Assembly (NCBI GenBank): GCA_946965045.2
Contig: OX337235.1
Span: forward strand, 1,178,001 to 1,242,000
Direction of reading: 5' to 3'
Length of the DNA stretch: 64,000 nucleotides
Source of the DNA: Epithemia pelagica
Lineage: Eukaryota; Bacillariophyta; Bacillariophyceae; Surirellales; Surirellaceae
Shown: positions 27,573-36,189 of the stretch, piece by piece
Numbering within the stretch: the first letter of the stretch is position 1
How the letters are laid out: every line of letters begins with the position of its first letter
Notes under the pieces: generated by a model
The model's database searches: none
Told to the model about the DNA's origin: nothing
The model's input: the letters and a program-made list of their open reading frames with translations, nothing else
Translations under genes and position numbers: made by a program

Positions 27573-27583
27573 AGAACTACTAC

Positions 27584-27831
27584 GTACCTAGTACAAATGG
27601 ATGGAAAAGGGGGAACAACAACAACGAGCACTAACATAGACGATAACACTCACAATTCTAAAAAGCATCATCATCACATCTCTTTGTGTCCTACCTACTC
27701 TTCTAGTAGTTGTTGGCCTTTTCCTTGACCCGTGGGGGATTGGCTACGTGGTTGGTGCCTTGAATTGTCTAACGCTTTGTTGTATCTTTGATTGTTGTGT
27801 CGTAACGACCGGAGTCCTTCATCTTTTGTCA
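27584..27831 (+). repeat. right LTR of copia 2, second piece (248 bp)
   Basis: Identical by eye to 18770-19017. It completes the right LTR after the insert. Confidence 0.94.
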
Positions 27832-27836
27832 GCAAG
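27832..27836. repeat. right TSD of copia element 2 (GCAAG)
   Basis: Exact copy of 18490-18494. Confidence 0.85.
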
Positions 27837-28134
27837 CGTCTCTGACTTCGAATAAACGTCATACTTAGTATGTCGCTGTCGCTCCGCGTTTCAGATTGCA
27901 GATTTCTATGAAAAAAAATATGTCTCACATAATATGTTCTTTCGCCATCGTCTGATATGGCACCTTGACTCAACATCCCGTCAGTAAGTTATCCCTATCG
28001 CGCAACTACACTTCAGACATCAGATCCCCTTACTGCGCTGTTACATGACCATTGCTTGTCGAAAGACTTCCACTTCCTTCTCACAAATCGATCGACAAGA
28101 AGATCATCAAGCCAAAAACCCTGACAACATTACA
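27837..28134. other. 5' flank of FCP copy 2
   Basis: 298 bases, the right part of the ancestral FCP spacer and presumably the core promoter and leader of copy 2. It does not resemble the flank of copy 1 beyond an A/C-rich last 40 bases. Copia 2 inserted about 300 bp upstream of the start codon and may affect this promoter. Confidence 0.5.
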
Positions 28135-28851
28135 ATGAAGCTCTCCGCCGCCACTCTTGCCTTCTTCGCCACTGGTGCCTCTGCCTTCAACTTCGGCAAG
28201 GCCCCTGCCGCCAAGACCTCCTTGGAAGCTGCTTCCTTGAACGGCTGGACTCCTGATGCCACCAAGTTCGCCTACGGTCTCCCAGGATCTTTGGACCCTG
28301 TCCCTGAATTCGACCCCTTGGGTTTTGCCGCTGATGCCGATTTGGACAAGGTGAAGCAATACCGTGAAGCCGAGCTCCAACACGGCCGTGTTGCCATGTT
28401 GGCCGTGATTGGTTTCCTTGTCACCGAAGAACCGATTGAGTTCCACCCTCTCTTTGAGGCCGCCAACAAGGACATTGGCCCTGCGATCCGTCATTTGGAC
28501 GAAGTGCGTGCCGTTGCTCCTATTTTCTTTGAGTTGTTGGCTGTTGTGATTGGAACTTTGGAATTGAACCGTGCCTTGGTTGGCTGGATCCGTCCTACGG
28601 AAGTCAAGAAGCAAGTGTTGAACGACGACTACTTCCCTGGTGATGTTGGTTTTGATCCTCTTGGCTTGCGGCCTGAAGACGAGGAGGAGTTCCTCGCCTT
28701 GCACACCAAGGAATTGCAAAATGGTCGTCTTGCCATGCTTGGCGCTGCTGGTATTGTCGCCCAAGAATTGGTGAACGGCAAGGAGATTTTTGTCAACTTG
28801 GGTTTGGCTCAAGACCGTTTTGACCCCTCCACTCTCCCTGTTCAATTCTAA
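28135..28851 (+). CDS. fucoxanthin-chlorophyll a/c binding protein, copy 2
   Basis: A 238-residue LHC protein of the thylakoid, nearly identical to copy 1. The start was chosen at MKLSAATLAFF, which gives the same signal peptide and GASAF plastid motif as copy 1; an upstream in-frame ATG would add about 30 residues and spoil the signal peptide. Helices 1 and 3 carry ELQHGRVAML and ELQNGRLAML. Compared with copy 1, one Ser codon is missing in the transit region (KAPAAKTS), and residues differ as L/F near the N-terminus, S/T, A/G, S/A, L/F and S/T in the C-terminal half. The middle of the gene is almost unchanged at DNA level, suggesting gene conversion. No intron. Confidence 0.96.
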   Translation: MKLSAATLAFFATGASAFNFGKAPAAKTSLEAASLNGWTPDATKFAYGLPGSLDPVPEFDPLGFAADADLDKVKQYREAELQHGRVAMLAVIGFLVTEEPIEFHPLFEAANKDIGPAIRHLDEVRAVAPIFFELLAVVIGTLELNRALVGWIRPTEVKKQVLNDDYFPGDVGFDPLGLRPEDEEEFLALHTKELQNGRLAMLGAAGIVAQELVNGKEIFVNLGLAQDRFDPSTLPVQF

Positions 28852-29168
28852 ATGAATTGAACTTGAGACTTATCAAGAAAAACAGGAACAATAGAAACAA
28901 TAAATGGATAAAGTAGACGCTCAATTTCATCCAACCACAAAAGTTTTTGGAGCCTTGCTCGTCGAGAGAGATAATGTAGAGTTGATTAAGGACATCGGAA
29001 ATTCAGAGTTCATGTCAGTTTCCTGGGTCATGGAGCGAATGACGGAACAAGTGGTGTAACGACTAACGACAAACACCTACTATCGCAACACATTTAAGCG
29101 TCGAGCCGGTCAATAGTCGAAATGATTCTCCTACTCTTGTGATGGTCAGAATTTCCCTGTAGGAGTAC

Positions 29169-29253
29169 GACAGCAAGCGGCGACAACGACCAGCGACGAC
29201 AACAATATGCGACGAGACAGCAAGCGGCGACAACGACATCCGACGACAACAAT
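29169..29253. repeat. two-copy tandem repeat, period 47
   Basis: Both copies begin GACAGCAAGCGGCGACAAC and end GACGACAACAAT, differing only in the middle (CAG versus ATC). Confidence 0.75.
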
Positions 29254-29702
29254 GACATACTCAACAATCAACTGATCGTTTCGGTCAAACGGCATAACAA
29301 TCGGCGACCACGGCACGGCAACAGCACCATACTCAACACCGAAACGATTGCCTACGACCTACGACACATAGACGCATTTACAAAGCTAGGTAGATGTTCT
29401 GAACTAGCAGCTGTTTATATGCATACTCGTAGAGGAGGCGGGTTGATTGTTGTGCTAGCGCCTCCTCACCACCGGAAAGCGAATTCAATCGCGACCCACG
29501 CAATGGTTTTGGATATCAAACAGGCTACTTACAACGTCAACCTTTAGACAAAGATTACATCCCCTTCAGCTCGGGATTGATTGCTTCTTCTCGTCCGTTG
29601 CTGCAAAAACAAGTCACACAGCGTCCACCAGTTGTTCCACTTGCTGTCATCGGAAAGATCCAACAAAGTAGGCCGAGTCCGTCAACCGTGCATTGAAAAA
29701 TG

Positions 29703-29800
29703 AATCCTAAGCCTGCGGCCAGTATGCTACCGGATAGTCTTTAAAACTAAGAATTCACTTATATATGTATAATCCTAAGCCTGCGGCCAGTATGCTACCG
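29703..29800. repeat. exact 30-bp direct repeat, period 68
   Basis: The 30-mer beginning AATCCTAAGCCTGCGGCC occurs at 29703-29732 and 29771-29800. It contains the palindromic core CTGCGGCCAG-like GC block. The spacer is AT-rich. Confidence 0.8.
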
Positions 29801-29874
29801 CGGGATGGTCCAGCATACGCCATTGGTTTCGCTACATCGTTTACACGTGCCAACGTCAACAATTGGTATCCTCA

Positions 29875-30852
29875 CTACGACAATGAATCAAAGATCGCTT
29901 TTGCGGAAATCTTGTAAGGGTTCCCGGGTGCCCCCGAATAGTTTCCGAGGCGGAGATCCTGTGCCGTGATTTCCATCACAACATCTTGACCCCCAGGGGC
30001 GTACACAGAATGACTGGCCCCTTTGCGGTTCGCCTTCGCATCTTCGTACGTGGTACCATGAGGGATTCTGTATACATCCAAACATCGCAAAATCTTCCGG
30101 CCATTACGGTCACGCTTCTTCCCTTTGAAACGTACTTCGAGAAGAAAGCCAAGTGTGGGCGCTTCGTTGTTGGGCTGAAGAGGCGTATAGCTAACAACGG
30201 CATTGTTCATCATGTCGTCGATCGCATCTATCTCGTAGCCCTTGGCATTTCCCCAGCTAAATTGAAACACAACATCTGGGTTGACGCGCTCTGTCTGCTC
30301 TCTAGTTGCATGGATTTTTGGTGGATTTGCTAAGTCCTTTGGTTCCAACAATCCTTTCACATGCACGCACTTGTCTCTCCCCCAAAATGCAATGTCTGGC
30401 TGGCGTCGCGTTTCTTTGTGGTTCGGTAAAGCTTGGATGAAAACATTCGTGCTTCCATCTACCGCAACCCCCCATACATCGTCGCCCCACTCTTTGTTGA
30501 ACAATCGAGTGTACCGATCGGTTACCTTGTCGTGTGCACCCGAGGTTATTCGCAAACGAGCCGTCCGGGATTTTGGATCAATCACCACAGGGAGGTCTGG
30601 AAAGCCACGCTTCACCAGTTCTGCTTCGAGCTCGTCCAGATACTCAAACGTCTTGTCCTTCAGCCGTCTCAGTTCTTTTGGCAGGTCCACCAGTTCTCCG
30701 TCCTCAGAGTCGTCGTCGTCGTCGTCGTCGTCAGGGCCCTCGAACAGAGCGGTTTCCGAGTCCTCCTTAGGGTCGATCAAGCGGTCTTCTGCTGTGTCCT
30801 CGCAATCCGTTTTCCCTCCTTCCCACTCCTTTTTCTCTTCCTGGATATCCAT
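29875..30852 (-). CDS. unknown acidic-tailed protein
   Basis: A 325-residue single-exon frame starting MDIQEEKKEW. Residues 1-60 are strongly acidic and include a run of eight Asp encoded by a GTC-type microsatellite (around 30709-30732). A short helical region (KELRRLKDKTFEYLDELEAELVKRG) follows, then a globular domain with conserved-looking blocks QPDIAFWGRDKCVHV, NPDVVFQFSWG and LGFLLEVRFKGKKRD. The spacing of PD and E-x-R/K motifs recalls PD-(D/E)XK nuclease-type folds such as the Uma2 group, but this is weak and I do not claim it. No signal peptide or membrane segment. It is convergent with nothing nearby; the next gene upstream is on the same strand. Confidence 0.75.
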   Translation of the reverse strand: MDIQEEKKEWEGGKTDCEDTAEDRLIDPKEDSETALFEGPDDDDDDDDSEDGELVDLPKELRRLKDKTFEYLDELEAELVKRGFPDLPVVIDPKSRTARLRITSGAHDKVTDRYTRLFNKEWGDDVWGVAVDGSTNVFIQALPNHKETRRQPDIAFWGRDKCVHVKGLLEPKDLANPPKIHATREQTERVNPDVVFQFSWGNAKGYEIDAIDDMMNNAVVSYTPLQPNNEAPTLGFLLEVRFKGKKRDRNGRKILRCLDVYRIPHGTTYEDAKANRKGASHSVYAPGGQDVVMEITAQDLRLGNYSGAPGNPYKISAKAIFDSLS

Positions 30853-31323
30853 GGGGGAGCTCGTTGTTCTGTTCTCGAACTAATAATACGGTCCCAAAGT
30901 TGAAAGTTGGAAGTTGCTCGGTTCTGCTGCTGTATTATTTGCTATCGGGCGGGTCGGAGGGGGACGACAGACAGACGGAGTCAAAAAGAGTCAAAACGTG
31001 ATTGAACAAATAAGGAATTGGTTGACTCTACGGTAGCTAGACTAGAGACTATGGAAATAGACTACCTAGAAGCAACTAATTTTTCCGCATTTCTACCGAA
31101 CATTATACTTATTTCCCACGCTGGCTACGAAATGCATGATGTGGACGCAAACGGAGTGGATGGCTCTATTGAAAGGCTTGCGAGGTTTTCGAGGAATTTG
31201 TCTGTAGGTCGGGCTAATAGCTTACTTGGTTTTATGTGGCATAGCCGTGCCTCTGGCTTCGCGTCATTCGTCTTAGCTATTCAGGGTGGTGTATGGATGG
31301 GAGACAAGGATCCTTTTACATTT
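30853..31323. other. intergenic
   Basis: 470 bases between two minus-strand genes. A 112-codon plus-strand frame (31018-31356) has no recognisable domain and overlaps the end of the next gene; not supported. Confidence 0.5.
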
Positions 31324-34300
31324 CTACAAACTCTCCCAGGGGCTTTGGATGCATGAAGGAACACGATTGACTGCATAGTTGGACTCGGAGATATCGACAC
31401 AGTTGACACTGGCCAAGGTCAAGTCTCCGGTTCCCAGACGGACCACCAATTCGGTTTGGACATTGTCAATGCCCATGGATTGGAGAAACGCGCAGTTTCG
31501 ATGCAACCAATCTTGCGCTGGAGAAAGGGTCGAATGACGACAATAGACGTGATACCGTCCTGGAAGCTCGGCCATGACCACAATCGGTTTTTGTCGATTC
31601 CAGCCGCCGGGTCGCATGGAATGAGGAACTGGTAGACCCGTGTCCTTATCCAGAGGAGGTTCCACGCGAAAGTCTCCCCCATGATTGGCCTGCGTGTGTC
31701 GTTCGGTATCAAACATGTTGCCTTCGGGAATCAAACAAAGGTCCTTGACGCCTCGTTTGGCCAATCGTTCTTGTTTACTGCGAGCACAAAAGGTCATTTT
31801 CGAACGCCGTCCCGTGTCATGCTCCGTGACCATGACATCGGTCCAATGACGTGACCAAACATGGGGTGCGCTTTCCAAAACCAAATGATCCAAATATGTG
31901 CGGTTCGCAATGTGAGTTACATTGTAACCAATGTGAGGCCGGTATCCCGAATACATGGGAATGTTGGACAGAGGCCAAAATTCAAGTTGTTGCACCATGA
32001 CCAACACCAAGACCATGGCATTTACAATCGGCAACGCTGCCAGCATCTTGGACGACACTGTCGACGTAGGAACTGTTGGCGGTGTGTCTCTGTCTGCCAA
32101 GGTCTCTTTGCTGCTGTCTGCAGGTTCCGGAGAATGCATTCGAGTACCATTGCTGCCACCACGAGGAGACTCTTCCTGCGAGTCGGCAGGGTCCTCCTGT
32201 ATTAGTTTCGGATTGGCTGGTACAACGAGGACATGATAAAGTCGCTGGAGATGGGAAACGAGATACTTCCAATCGTTTTGATCCAGTACCAAGGTGAATT
32301 GAATGACCACCGAGGTAAGATAATTCACACCGAGCGTGTACCAAATCATGCCGTGAAAGACGGCTCCCAAAAAGGGAAAGACGATGCGATAGGATCGGGA
32401 TACCAACACCAAAAAGGTGGACAATTCAAAAATCGCACTCAAGGTACATTGTGCTGCCGCAAACCACACATTGGGGGGCATGGTCCACGTGTAAAAGGGT
32501 TCGGGTACGGCCTGACGAGAATTGTCAAAATAAAATTGCATACTTTGTCCATCCATCCAGGCCCACCAGGCATGGTGACTCCCGTTAAACAATTTGGACA
32601 GGCCGGCGGAAAAGAGCAAAAAGACATTCCATTGTCGAATAATGGCCAACGAAACAGTCGGTGGTAAGGCGAGGGCCATCATGCATATGGCGGGCATGAG
32701 ATGCGTGTGACTCCCACCCGTCAAACTATGTTCGTAGGCATGCAAATACAACCAACCACATCCACACAGCAAGGCGAGCCACCGTCGTGACGCCACCAAA
32801 GCATGACGCCACCACACGGTCGCTTGTGACCCTGGTTCCACGGTGGTTGTGGTTCCCACCAAAAATGGTTGGACCGTCAACAAAATCATGGCAAGCAGAA
32901 CCACGGTTTCGACCATGGCCATGTAGGGGGCAAGTGCTTCATACCAGACAAAGGAGATTCCATAGGGTTTCAACAAGACGGCCGGTGCAGCTTGATAGAC
33001 ATGGGAAATGCGCCACAATCGATCGGCACGACCACACGAAAAGGATTGAAAGCAAAGATAAATGGCCAAGAAGGTAGACCAAAATACGTGGATGCGTGGT
33101 TCCGACAAGTACTGTTGCGAAGGCGACCAGGAGGACGAGGGTGTTGCTGGCGTCGTTTGTGTGTGGACAGGGCCGGTCGTGGATTCGACAGCGACATTTG
33201 TTTGGTTTGGAGTAGTAGTGGAAGGAGTGTCGGTTTCGTTGGCACTGATACGTCCATGACGACGACGTCGTCGACGCGAAACAACTCGAGACACAATGGT
33301 CCACAACAGGGTGACAAGGCCAGCCAAGATTCCCGTGGTTGTGGTAGACGAGCCAAACAGCGTACTAGCTCCTCCCGTACTTGTGGGCAATACCACTGGA
33401 TTCGTGGTGGTAGTCGACGAAGAAACCAACCAAGATGATGACGACGACGACGACGTGTCGGTGCTGGCTGGGATGCAACTCGCCGCAGTTGTGTTGTTGT
33501 TGTCTTGAGTCGCGGTAGTAACACTTGTGTGATTGGTGATACAGTCCTCGTCCTTGGATGTTGCAGATGATGGTGGCGGCATGGCGGTACCATCCTTGAG
33601 CCGTGCTTCTTGATCGGCTTGATCATTGGCCGTCGTGACAATTGTATGAACCCCGGGAGAAACTCCCTCCAATCCCTGTCCTCGCAACAAGACACGCAAC
33701 ATTTCTCGTCGTTGCGTGGGATCGACGGACGATCGTTGATGCATAGTGGCCAAATTATCCCAAATAACCAAATCTCCGGGACGCCACGAATCATGGGTCC
33801 ATACCGCGGTGGTAATGGCATGATGCCACAAATACTCCAACAGGGCATGACCTTCGACGGTGGGCAATTCGTAAATATAACTGGTCGGTGCCGGTTGTTT
33901 GCGTCCCAAATGCAACGCCTTACGACCCGTTTGCGGATGGACAATGACCAAGGGATGCGCCGGTCCTTGCACATCCTCCCAGGTTTGGGGCAAGGTCAAG
34001 CCGGGTCGGACATGACCGGCCGAATTGCGCGAAATGTCATGGACCAAATGCCAAGGTTCAATCAAGGCTTGAATGGTCGGAGGCAAGGTTTCGTAGGCGG
34101 TATACAAGTTGCAAAAACTGGTATTGCCCCCACCATTGACCGGGTGATGCGTATTGTACAAGAGGGCCCCTTGGGCGGGCGTGTTGGTATAGGAATCGTC
34201 TTGATGCCAATCGACCCATTGCGATCCATGACCGGACGTGACCGAAACGGGCTCGCCCTGTTCATTGAGATTGCTCATGACCGACACGTGAGGCAAAGTC

Positions 34301-34686
34301 GAGGTTCGACCCGATCCGTGCGGATGACCGGCACGCATATAGTAACCTCGCGATCCAGCCGGTTTGGGATCACCGAGCCGTTGCGCCAAGTGCAACAAGG
34401 AATGTTCCGTCAAGGACTGGTTCCGAACCAACAAGACGGCATGTTGATTCCACAAGGCACGAAATTGCGCCATACAGTGGGCATCTGGTTCTTGAAAAGG
34501 AGACGGGGATGATGATGATGACAAGGAAGAAGAGGAAGAGGATGGTGTGGCGGCAAGCCAGTAGGGAAGAGTCTCTGCTCCATCCAGCACTGGAACCACA
34601 TCATTGTATCCCGAAAGTTCCAATCCAATCAATTCGGCACCCACACCCGGAAACGGCACGACTTGGAGATTTTCACAGTGAATCAT
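31324..34686 (-). CDS. TauD/TfdA-type dioxygenase fused to an HTTM membrane domain
   Basis: A 1,120-residue single-exon protein with two unrelated parts. Residues 75-340 form an Fe(II)/2-oxoglutarate dioxygenase of the TauD/TfdA family: metal ligands HxD at H161/D163 (WHQDDSY) and H316 (NLATMHQR), and the 2-oxoglutarate Arg near R327. A Ser/Thr-rich linker (about 370-530) holds one likely membrane span (452-467) followed by six Arg. Residues 535-810 are a multi-span region resembling HTTM/vitamin K carboxylase-like domains (IRQWNVFLLFSAGLSKLFNG, WMDGQSMQFYF). The C-terminal 220 residues follow a last hydrophobic helix (about 881-900) and look lumenal. It is divergent from the MFS gene at 36096. 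The substrate is unknown. The reading frame is continuous, with no sign of two genes. Confidence 0.85.
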   Translation of the reverse strand: MIHCENLQVVPFPGVGAELIGLELSGYNDVVPVLDGAETLPYWLAATPSSSSSSLSSSSSPSPFQEPDAHCMAQFRALWNQHAVLLVRNQSLTEHSLLHLAQRLGDPKPAGSRGYYMRAGHPHGSGRTSTLPHVSVMSNLNEQGEPVSVTSGHGSQWVDWHQDDSYTNTPAQGALLYNTHHPVNGGGNTSFCNLYTAYETLPPTIQALIEPWHLVHDISRNSAGHVRPGLTLPQTWEDVQGPAHPLVIVHPQTGRKALHLGRKQPAPTSYIYELPTVEGHALLEYLWHHAITTAVWTHDSWRPGDLVIWDNLATMHQRSSVDPTQRREMLRVLLRGQGLEGVSPGVHTIVTTANDQADQEARLKDGTAMPPPSSATSKDEDCITNHTSVTTATQDNNNTTAASCIPASTDTSSSSSSSWLVSSSTTTTNPVVLPTSTGGASTLFGSSTTTTGILAGLVTLLWTIVSRVVSRRRRRRHGRISANETDTPSTTTPNQTNVAVESTTGPVHTQTTPATPSSSWSPSQQYLSEPRIHVFWSTFLAIYLCFQSFSCGRADRLWRISHVYQAAPAVLLKPYGISFVWYEALAPYMAMVETVVLLAMILLTVQPFLVGTTTTVEPGSQATVWWRHALVASRRWLALLCGCGWLYLHAYEHSLTGGSHTHLMPAICMMALALPPTVSLAIIRQWNVFLLFSAGLSKLFNGSHHAWWAWMDGQSMQFYFDNSRQAVPEPFYTWTMPPNVWFAAAQCTLSAIFELSTFLVLVSRSYRIVFPFLGAVFHGMIWYTLGVNYLTSVVIQFTLVLDQNDWKYLVSHLQRLYHVLVVPANPKLIQEDPADSQEESPRGGSNGTRMHSPEPADSSKETLADRDTPPTVPTSTVSSKMLAALPIVNAMVLVLVMVQQLEFWPLSNIPMYSGYRPHIGYNVTHIANRTYLDHLVLESAPHVWSRHWTDVMVTEHDTGRRSKMTFCARSKQERLAKRGVKDLCLIPEGNMFDTERHTQANHGGDFRVEPPLDKDTGLPVPHSMRPGGWNRQKPIVVMAELPGRYHVYCRHSTLSPAQDWLHRNCAFLQSMGIDNVQTELVVRLGTGDLTLASVNCVDISESNYAVNRVPSCIQSPWESL

Positions 34687-36095
34687 GGTCGTTCCAATCC
34701 TCCAACGAATGGTAGACTAGGTAAACAGCTAGACGATGCAATCCAACACGTGCAACGAATGGAGACCACCGAGCAACGGAGGTTCTGCTTGTCCTCCACA
34801 CTGGAACAAGTCTGTGATAGTCAGCACACACACACAAGACAATATGTGGTTTGGTTGAGTGATGATCCTACAGAGATGGCAATGGTTCCACCAAACGAAC
34901 CGCATACGTACCTTGGCAGCAATCAATGGATGGATGGACTCTTTGTTTCACGACACGTTGTCAACAAGAGGATCAAGAGTTCCTCCGTACCAATGTGGCA
35001 GGTTCGTCTGGTTCGAGACACACTCTCTCTCTGCCTCTACGATTGCGAATCGTACGTCGGGATAATGATAGGATGGCTTCTTGAGATTGACACACGAAGA
35101 TATATAGTGATTTGTTGTCTTTTTCGTTTGTGTGTATGCCTTCAAAATCCGATCCAACAAAACAAGACACATGGAACATGTCGCACACACTGTGTCGAAA
35201 TGGTAACCACAGCAGCAGCAGGTGGGGATGGTCCACACCAATCGATCCGATTCGACGAGGGTTCGATTGGATCTTTTCCATCCATCAAACGATAGATACC
35301 AACATCTGTTCCCCGGTCCCCAAAAGATTCCCCGAATCAGCAACACTTCCGAGCTACTCCAAAAAAAACACAAGTGAATCAAATTATGAGAATTACTTCC
35401 TGTAACGATAGAGCGTATTGCATCATTCGGATTTGGGAAGGGAGAGATTTGGGTTCGCATCCACCAGGTGCTCCTATCCACGACGCATCTACTTTACAAA
35501 CGCGACCTGAGAGCATGTCCAATCACGACCACGACCATACCGGTGGATACGAATGTCGTCCACGTCATCCAAACTTCACTCGAACGATAGCATAGAAGCA
35601 TTGTGATTGGTCCATTCCGTGGAGGGACGTGGTTCTCAACCACACTGACGGATCGATCTGTTCCCGGCTGTTGTTCCATCATCACCCCATCAGGAATCAG
35701 GACCACTCGTGGACTCTGACAAGGCCTCCGTGTCTCGACATAGGCGAACAACCGAACGGCAACGACACCGACACACACACACATGTCGAGAGTATTATTA
35801 TTTTTTGCTCCTCCAGAATTCACAACACAATTTCGACCAGAGAGGGGGGCAACAGAACAACCAAAGACAACCACCGAACATTGCGCTCTCTACCAGAACT
35901 TGGCATTGCCCATTTCTTCTCGTCGATAACCACAAGACACCTGCCATTGAAGACGTCCAGAGTGCTCGGAAAAACAACAAAGGAACGAAGCAAAAAGTCG
36001 GACACTGTCGAACAGAAGCCAGTTTGCTCGAACAGACTCCAGTTTGTTCATTGTGGATCCAAGTTGCACTCTTCAATCTTTTCATTCATCAAGCC
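34687..36095. other. divergent intergenic region between dioxygenase-HTTM and MFS genes
   Basis: 1.4 kb holding both promoters. It includes (CA)n near 34824-34840 and 35770-35784. The long frame upstream of the MFS ATG continues open to 35709 but has no ATG-led coding support. Frames on the minus strand near 34948-35481 look random. Confidence 0.5.
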
Positions 36096-36155
36096 ATGAC
36101 TACGAAACTGGATCCTGAGGATACCACGACCGAGAACTCGTTGCTCTTGTCTTCT

Positions 36156-36189
<34 letters not shown>

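Larger units (their letters stand above)
25966..27583. mobile_element. non-coding insert in the copia 2 LTR, class unknown
   Basis: This 1,618-bp segment interrupts the right LTR at the position matching 18769/18770. The tetranucleotide CTAC is present at both junctions (25962-25965 and 27580-27583), consistent with a 4-bp target duplication; TAC or a shorter overlap is also possible. It has no plausible gene. Its ends carry an 18-bp direct repeat (25972-25989 and 27557-27574, 16 of 18 identical) and no long inverted terminal repeat. Inside, in order, are an A/C-rich T-depleted tract, a GA run (26698-26713), a small hairpin (27039-27058), a cluster of CTAAGT motifs and a 205-base composite hairpin. 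The host LTRs show no visible divergence, so it moved very recently. I cannot assign it to MITE, TRIM, SINE or Helitron. Confidence 0.8.
18495..27831 (+). mobile_element. Ty1/copia retrotransposon 2, with an insert in its right LTR
   Basis: This 9,337-bp element includes a 1,618-bp younger insertion. It has a left LTR at 18495-19017, a primer site at 19018-19032, a leader to 20089, gag-pol at 20090-25717, a polypurine tract (GAAAGGGGAG, 25681-25690) and a right LTR in two pieces (25691-25965 and 27584-27831). The two pieces add up to exactly 523 bp. I see no difference between the LTRs, so the insertion is very recent, likely younger than copia 1. The LTR starts TC instead of the usual TG, and ends CA. 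Gag-pol is clearly related to copia 1 but diverged, so these are two families. Confidence 0.94.
28852..29874. other. intergenic with short direct repeats
   Basis: No gene supported. It contains a 38-base unit repeated at 29169-29206 and 29216-29253 (GACAGCAAGCGGCG...; period 47, two mismatches) and an exact 30-base direct repeat at 29703-29732 and 29771-29800. Confidence 0.6.

Noticed and set aside
27031-27580. CRISPR-like reading of the CTCCTCGG repeat
   Set aside because: Repeats are about 8 bases, unevenly spaced and the spacers are mutually complementary; the host is a eukaryote.
25966-27583. Classification of the LTR insert as a MITE
   Set aside because: No terminal inverted repeats at the two ends; the inverted repeat is internal to the right side and the terminal similarity is direct.
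31018-31356. 112-codon plus-strand frame next to the TauD-HTTM gene
   Set aside because: Overlaps the real gene's 3' end on the other strand and has no domain.
35440-35500. tRNA-like TTCGCATCC segment
   Set aside because: No acceptor stem, D arm or anticodon arm could be built around it.
35709-36095. 129-codon N-terminal extension of the MFS gene
   Set aside because: No ATG at its start (GTG), low-complexity composition; the ATG at 36096 gives a normal MFS tail.
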